Positions 59,608 through 64,000 of a stretch of DNA of 64,000 nucleotides are shown here, in pieces. The stretch is from Leifsonia sp. SCN 70-46 (GTDB lineage Bacteria > Actinomycetota > Actinomycetes > Actinomycetales > Microbacteriaceae), in NCBI GenBank assembly GCA_001725325.1, contig MEFY01000001.1, positions 124,001 to 188,000 of the forward strand. Reading direction: 5' to 3'. A program made the position numbers and the translations under genes. The notes beneath the pieces are model-generated. The model saw only the letters and a program-made list of their open reading frames with translations. It ran no database searches and was not told the origin of the DNA. How positions within the stretch are numbered: the stretch's first letter is position 1; each line of letters opens with the position of its first letter.

Positions 59608-61035
59608 TCACCCGATATACGACATCACGTGCTTGACGCGCGTGTAGTCCTCGAAGCCGTAGCTCGAGAGGTCCTTGCCGTAGCCCGAGTGCTTGAAGCC
59701 GCCGTGCGGCATCTCCGCGACGATCGGGATGTGGGTGTTGATCCACACGCACCCGAAGTCGAGGTGCTTGGCGAAGCGCATGGCGCGGGCGTGGTCCGAG
59801 GTCCACACGCTCGAGGCGAGGCCGTAGTCGACGCCGTTGGCCCACTCGAGCGCCTGCCGCTCGTCCGCGAAGCGCTGCACGGTGATGACGGGCCCGAAGA
59901 TCTCGTTCTGCACGGCGTCGTCGGTCTGCTCCAGCCCCGTGACGATCGTCGCGGGGTAGTAGTAGCCGCGGTCGCCCTGGCGCGCACCGCCCAGCTCGAC
60001 GTGCGCGTTCGAGGGCAGCGCCTCGATGATCCCCGAGACCCGCGCGAGCTGGTTGGCGTTGTTGACGGGGCCGAAGTACGAGCCGCTGTCGGGCGCGCCC
60101 GTCGCGGCGTTCGCGCGGGCCCACGCCGTGAGGGCCGCGACGAACTCGTCGTGCACGTCGGCGTGCACGAGCACGCGCGTCGCGGCCGTGCAGTCCTGGC
60201 CGGCGTTGAAGTAGCCCGCGCCGCCGATGCCCGCGGCCGCGGCCTCGAGGTCGGCGTCGGGGAACACGATGACGGGCGCCTTGCCACCGAGCTCGAGGTG
60301 CACGCGCTTGAGGTCGGTGGCCGCGGCCCTCGCGACCTCCATGCCCGCGCGCACCGAGCCCGTGATCGAGACCATCTGCGGCGTGCGGTGGTCGATCATG
60401 AGCCCGCCCGTCGTGCGGTCGCCCGTGATGACGTTGAGCACGCCCGGCGGCAGGAACTCCGCGGCGACCTCGGCGAGCAGGAGCGTCGAGAGCGGCGTCG
60501 TGTCGGAGGGCTTGAGCACCGTGGTGTTGCCCGCGGCGATCGCGGGCGCGATCTTCCACACGGCCATGTTGAGCGGGTAGTTCCACGGCGTCACCTGGCC
60601 GATGACGCCGATGGGCTCGCGGCGGATCGACGACGTGTGGTCCTTCAGGTACTCGCCCGTGGCCATGCCCGACAGGTGCCGCGCCTCCCCCGCGAAGAAG
60701 CGGATCTGGTCGACCGAGAGCAGGATCTCGTCGTCGACGAGGGATGCCCGGGGCTTGCCCGTGTCCTGCGACTCGAGGTCGGCGAACTCCTCGGCGCGAG
60801 CCTCCATCGCGTCGGCGATGCGGAACAGCGCGAGCTGCCGCTCGGCGGGGGTGGTCTCGCCCCACACCTCGAACGCCGCGGCGGCGGCGGCGTATGCGGC
60901 GTCGACATCCTGCGCCCCCGAGACGGGCGAGCTCGCGTACACAGCCTCGGTCGCGGGGTCGATGACGTCGAACGCCGACTCGGCGTTCGCGTCGACGTAC
61001 TGGCCGTTGATGAAGTTGCGGATGTGGGTCGCCAT
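59608..61035 (-). CDS. Gamma-aminobutyraldehyde dehydrogenase-like enzyme
   Basis: 475 residues, full-length aldehyde dehydrogenase: VTPWNYPLNMAVWKI, GSVRAGMEV, LELGGKAPVIVF with the base Glu (about 250), NAGQDCTAATRVLV with the nucleophile Cys (about 284), EIFGPVITV. The GQDCTAATR motif is typical of the PatD/PuuC branch that oxidises 4-aminobutanal or related aldehydes to GABA. Divergent from an Lrp regulator and an aminotransferase that would produce its substrate from putrescine. Starts ATG with TAGGTT 7 nt upstream. Confidence 0.88.
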   Translation of the reverse strand: MATHIRNFINGQYVDANAESAFDVIDPATEAVYASSPVSGAQDVDAAYAAAAAAFEVWGETTPAERQLALFRIADAMEARAEEFADLESQDTGKPRASLVDDEILLSVDQIRFFAGEARHLSGMATGEYLKDHTSSIRREPIGVIGQVTPWNYPLNMAVWKIAPAIAAGNTTVLKPSDTTPLSTLLLAEVAAEFLPPGVLNVITGDRTTGGLMIDHRTPQMVSITGSVRAGMEVARAAATDLKRVHLELGGKAPVIVFPDADLEAAAAGIGGAGYFNAGQDCTAATRVLVHADVHDEFVAALTAWARANAATGAPDSGSYFGPVNNANQLARVSGIIEALPSNAHVELGGARQGDRGYYYPATIVTGLEQTDDAVQNEIFGPVITVQRFADERQALEWANGVDYGLASSVWTSDHARAMRFAKHLDFGCVWINTHIPIVAEMPHGGFKHSGYGKDLSSYGFEDYTRVKHVMSYIG

Positions 61036-61042
61036 GCCGCAT

Positions 61043-61048
61043 AACCTA
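61043..61048 (-). promoter_or_regulatory. Leaderless -10 element for gene 59608-61035
   Basis: TAGGTT on the minus strand, 7 nt before the ATG at 61035. Confidence 0.45.
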
Positions 61049-61097
61049 CAGGGCTATCGATTCCGTCGCTATTGCGGGCGCGTCGCTTCGGATTCGC

Positions 61098-61126
61098 TTG
61101 TGACGGCGCTGCATGACTGACACAAT
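61098..61126 (+). promoter_or_regulatory. Promoter of the Lrp gene
   Basis: TTGTGA at 61098-61103, 17-bp spacer, CACAAT at 61121-61126, then 6 nt to the ATG at 61133. Spacing again predicts a leaderless transcript. Confidence 0.45.
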
Positions 61127-61132
61127 CGACCC

Positions 61133-61615
61133 ATGAGCCCCACCGCACGCCCTCCGGGCTCCAAGCCCGTCCAGCTCGACGACGTCTCGAAGAAGATCAT
61201 CGAGCAGCTTCAGGGCGACGGGCGCCGCTCGTACGCGGAGATCGGCAAGGCCGTGGGCCTGAGCGAGGCCGCCGTGCGCCAGCGCGTGCAGAAGCTCACC
61301 GACTCCGGCGTCATGCAGGTCGTCGCCGTCACCGACCCCATGCAGCTGGGCTTCTACCGCCAGGCCATGATCGGCGTGCGCGTCGCGGGCGACACGACGG
61401 TAGTCGCCGACAAGCTCGGCCGCCTGCCCGCGGTCGACTACGTCGTGCTCACGGCGGGCAGCTTCGACATCCTCGCCGAGGTCGTCTGCGAGAACGACGA
61501 GGACCTCATCGACCTGCTCAACAAGCAGATCCGCGGCATCGAGGGCGTGCAGTCGACCGAGACCTTCGTCTATCTCAAGCTCCACAAGCAGTTCTACAAC
61601 TGGGGAACACGGTAA
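61133..61615 (+). CDS. Lrp/AsnC family transcriptional regulator
   Basis: 160 residues. N-terminal helix-turn-helix (SYAEIGKAVGLSEAAVRQRV, about 33-52) and a C-terminal RAM ligand-binding domain (about 65-150) with VVLTAGSFDILAEVVCEND. It sits between the divergent aldehyde dehydrogenase and the aminotransferase, only 5 bp from the latter, and is the likely local regulator of putrescine degradation, with a polyamine or amino acid as effector (inference). Confidence 0.92.
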   Translation: MSPTARPPGSKPVQLDDVSKKIIEQLQGDGRRSYAEIGKAVGLSEAAVRQRVQKLTDSGVMQVVAVTDPMQLGFYRQAMIGVRVAGDTTVVADKLGRLPAVDYVVLTAGSFDILAEVVCENDEDLIDLLNKQIRGIEGVQSTETFVYLKLHKQFYNWGTR

Positions 61616-61620
61616 AGATC

Positions 61621-63003
61621 ATGACTGACTACAACGAGGCCGACCTTCAGCAGAAGGCCAAGGACCACCTCTGGATGCACTTCGCACGCCAGTCGGTGAT
61701 GGAGGACGGCCACGGCGTCCCCATCATCGTCAAGGGCCAGGGCCACCACATCTGGGACTCCACCGGCAAGAAGTACTTCGACGGCCTGAGCGGCCTCTTC
61801 GTCGTCAACGCCGGCCACGGCCGCAAGCGCCTCGCCGAGACCGCGGCCAAGCAGGCGGAGGAGCTCGCGTTCTTCCCCATCTGGTCGTACGCGCATCCCA
61901 ACGCCATCGAGCTCGCCGACCGCCTCGCGGGCTACGCGCCCGGCGACCTCAACCGCGTCTTCTTCTCCACGGGCGGCGGCGAGGCCGTCGAGACGGCCTT
62001 CAAGCTCGCGAAGTACTACTGGAAGCTCCAGGGCCGGCCCACCAAGCACAAGGTCATCTCGCGCGCGGTCGCCTACCACGGCACCCCGCAGGGCGCGCTC
62101 GCGATCACGGGCATCCCGGCCATGAAGGAGATGTTCGAGCCCATCACGCCCGGCGGCTTCCGCGTGCCCAACACGAACTACTACCGCGCCAAGGAGATGG
62201 GCTTCGAGGGGTCGATCGAGCAGTTCGGCCAGTGGGCGGCGAACCGCATCGAGGAGATGATCCTCTTCGAGGGCCCCGAGACCGTCGCGGCCGTCTTCCT
62301 CGAGCCCGTGCAGAACTCGGGCGGCTGCTTCCCGCCGCCCCCCGGATACTTCCAGCGCGTGCGCGAGATCTGCGACCAGTACGACGTGCTGCTCGTCGCC
62401 GACGAGGTCATCACGGGCTTCGGCCGCATCGGCAACATGTTCGCGTCGACGACGTACGGCTTCGTGCCCGACATGATCACGTGCGCCAAGGGCATGACCT
62501 CCGGCTACTCCCCCATCGGCGCGACCATCGTGTCGGAGAAGGTGTACGAGCCGTTCAAGCACGGCACGACGGCGTTCTACCACGGCTACACCTTCGGCGG
62601 GCATCCCGTCTCGTCGGCGGTCGCGCTCGCCAACCTCGACATCTTCGAGGAGGAGAAGCTCAACGAGAACGTGCGCGAGAACTCGCCGCTGTTCCGCGCG
62701 GCGCTCGAGCGCCTCACCGACCTGCCCATCGTGGGCGACGTGCGCGGCGACGGGTACTTCTTCGGCATCGAGCTCGTCAAGGACAAGGCGACCCGCACGA
62801 CGTTCGACGACGACGAGTCGGAGCGCCTGCTGCGCGGCTTCCTCTCCAAGGCGCTCTTCGACGCGGGCCTGTACTGCCGCGCGGACGACCGCGGAGACCC
62901 CGTCATCCAGCTCGCGCCGCCGCTCACGATCGGCCCCGCCGAGTTCGACGAGATCGAGGGCATCCTGCGCGGAGTGCTCACCGAGGCGTGGTCCCGGCTC
63001 TGA
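61621..63003 (+). CDS. Class III aminotransferase, putrescine--pyruvate type
   Basis: 460 residues. STGGGEAVETAFKLAKYYW, AYHGTPQGALAITG, LVADEVITGFGRIGNMF and the PLP lysine in ITCAKGMTSGYSPIG place it among omega-aminotransferases of the SpuC type that transfer an amino group from putrescine to pyruvate. This would yield 4-aminobutanal for the divergent dehydrogenase and alanine for alanine dehydrogenase. Specificity is inferred from neighbours. Confidence 0.88.
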   Translation: MTDYNEADLQQKAKDHLWMHFARQSVMEDGHGVPIIVKGQGHHIWDSTGKKYFDGLSGLFVVNAGHGRKRLAETAAKQAEELAFFPIWSYAHPNAIELADRLAGYAPGDLNRVFFSTGGGEAVETAFKLAKYYWKLQGRPTKHKVISRAVAYHGTPQGALAITGIPAMKEMFEPITPGGFRVPNTNYYRAKEMGFEGSIEQFGQWAANRIEEMILFEGPETVAAVFLEPVQNSGGCFPPPPGYFQRVREICDQYDVLLVADEVITGFGRIGNMFASTTYGFVPDMITCAKGMTSGYSPIGATIVSEKVYEPFKHGTTAFYHGYTFGGHPVSSAVALANLDIFEEEKLNENVRENSPLFRAALERLTDLPIVGDVRGDGYFFGIELVKDKATRTTFDDDESERLLRGFLSKALFDAGLYCRADDRGDPVIQLAPPLTIGPAEFDEIEGILRGVLTEAWSRL

Positions 63004-64000
63004 CCGCCCAGGATGACGCGCGCTACCGCGGCGTGAGCTTCTGGCACGACACCGTGCCCGACGACCTCACGCCGCGGGCGCCCCTCGCGGGCGACGAGGA
63101 TGCCGACGTGGCGATCATCGGCGCGGGTCTCACGGGCCTGTGGACCGCGTGGTACCTGCTCGAGCGCGACCCGTCGCTGCGCATCGTGCTGCTCGAGAGG
63201 GAGATCGCGGGGTTCGGCGCGTCGGGCCGCAACGGCGGCTGGTGCAGCGCCCTGTTCCCTCGGTCGACCGCGTCGCTCGAGCGCGCGCACGGGCTCGACG
63301 CCGCGCTCGCGATGCGTCGGGCCATGATCGGCACCGTCGACGAGGTGGGCCGCGTCACGGAGTCCCTGGGCCTCGACATCGACTACGTGAAGGGCGGCAC
63401 CCTCGCGTTCACGCCCACGGCGGTGCAGCGGCGCGCCGCCGAGGTCGAGGCGGCTGAGGCCGCCCGCTACGGCGTCGACACGGTCGAGCTGCTGCCGCAC
63501 GCGAGCTTCGACCCGAACTGCGCGCGCGTGCATCCCGCGAAGCTCGTGCGCGGCCTCGCGCGCGCCGTCGAGGCGCGGGGCGCGCGCATCGCCGAGGGCA
63601 CGGAGGTCGTGGGCTACGGTCCCCGCGCGGTGCGGACGGCGCGCGGCACCGTCCGCGCCCCGCACGTCGTCGTCGCGACCGAGGGGTACGGCGCATCCCT
63701 GCGCGAGACCCACCGCCGCGTGCTGCCGCTCTACTCCCTCATGATCGCGACCGAGCCGCTGCCCGACGCGCTGTGGGACGAGATCGGCATCGCGCACGGC
63801 CAGACGTTCACCGACTACCGGCACCTGCTCGTCTACGGCCAGCGCACGGCGGACAACCGGTTCGCGTTCGGCGGGCGCGGTGCGCGGTACCACTGGGGCA
63901 GCGCCATCCGCGAGGGCTACGACCGCGTGCCCGCGGTGTTCGAGCACCTGCGCGGCACGCTGCGCGCGATGTTCCCCGCGATCGGCGACGTCGCCGTGAC
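62988..64000 (+). CDS. FAD-dependent amine oxidoreductase (partial)
   Basis: At least 337 codons; the gene runs out of the window. An N-terminal FAD-binding GxGxxG (ADVAIIGAGLTGLWTAWYLL), the LLEREIAGFGASGRNGGW motif and later GGTLAF and VVVATEGYG match the DAO/PuuB family, which includes gamma-glutamylputrescine oxidase. The GTG at 62988 overlaps the aminotransferase by 16 bp; a GTG at 63033 is an alternative start. Together with the neighbours it points to polyamine oxidation. Confidence 0.85.
   Translation, partial: MVPALTAQDDARYRGVSFWHDTVPDDLTPRAPLAGDEDADVAIIGAGLTGLWTAWYLLERDPSLRIVLLEREIAGFGASGRNGGWCSALFPRSTASLERAHGLDAALAMRRAMIGTVDEVGRVTESLGLDIDYVKGGTLAFTPTAVQRRAAEVEAAEAARYGVDTVELLPHASFDPNCARVHPAKLVRGLARAVEARGARIAEGTEVVGYGPRAVRTARGTVRAPHVVVATEGYGASLRETHRRVLPLYSLMIATEPLPDALWDEIGIAHGQTFTDYRHLLVYGQRTADNRFAFGGRGARYHWGSAIREGYDRVPAVFEHLRGTLRAMFPAIGDVAV

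Noticed and set aside
1..64000. CRISPR arrays, insertion sequences, prophage genes, tRNA or rRNA genes
   Set aside because: No regularly spaced repeats, transposase or integrase motifs, or tRNA/rRNA signatures were seen.

Overview
The window is very GC-rich DNA with strong G/C preference at codon third positions, GTG starts, ATGA/GTGA-coupled operons and actinobacterial gene order (nusA-ylxR-infB-rbfA; dxr-rseP-ispG). This points to a high-GC Gram-positive actinobacterium, most likely Micrococcales/Microbacteriaceae (inference; no rRNA is present to confirm it). It is a chromosomal segment with no tRNA, rRNA, CRISPR array, intact insertion sequence or prophage. Both ends cut a gene: an epimerase-like gene at 1-103 and an FAD oxidoreductase from 62988.

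Layout: 1-4364 (minus) deoxyribose-phosphate catabolism: membrane protein, deoC, a full aldehyde dehydrogenase and a truncated, catalytically empty paralogue, then an SRPBCC protein. 4398-5719 ROK sugar kinase pair. 5733-8983 tetR-truB-two membrane proteins-ribF, divergent from an MFS exporter at 9068. 10516-14306 ketopantoate-reductase-like protein, P-loop kinase, mutY and mutM. 14313-19013 (minus) translation and transcription genes rbfA, infB, ylxR, nusA. 19109 a HExxH lipid-anchored or membrane-anchored protein. 19946-26789 (minus) proS leading into a MoxR/DUF58/VWA/VWA/TPR module. 26790-27313 a structured non-coding island. 27314-30935 ispG, rseP, dxr. 30955-33848 FKBP lipoprotein, OsmC, gabT. 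33864-41232 polyamine ABC transporter operon with a class III aminotransferase, a DEDDh exonuclease and an unrecognised 438-residue protein. 41411 alanine dehydrogenase. 42523-59583 a 17-kb signalling/surface locus. 59608-64000 putrescine degradation.

The most interesting region is 42523-59583. An FHA protein and PP2C phosphatase form one transcript; a Ser/Thr kinase with an extracellular FN3-like tail starts another that continues through a 1962-residue membrane-anchored giant protein (propeller-like head, cadherin/Ig-like repeats, FN3 tail), MoxR, DUF58, a transglutaminase-fold protein that has lost its catalytic Cys and His, a zinc-ribbon/FHA protein and an FtsK/EccC-like ATPase. It looks like a phosphorylation-controlled envelope or export machine related to type VII secretion ATPases but lacking any WXG100 gene here.

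Two genome-wide patterns also show through. First, most genes not inside operons have a TANNNT -10 hexamer exactly 6 or 7 nt before an ATG/GTG, so leaderless transcription is the default and fixes many start codons. Second, two unrelated perfect inverted repeats (28 and 31 bp) enclose related loop sequences, suggesting a family of palindromic elements. Polyamine use ties distant genes together: uptake (potD-A-B-C), aminotransfer and oxidation (61621, 62988, 59608) and GABA entry to central metabolism (gabT).
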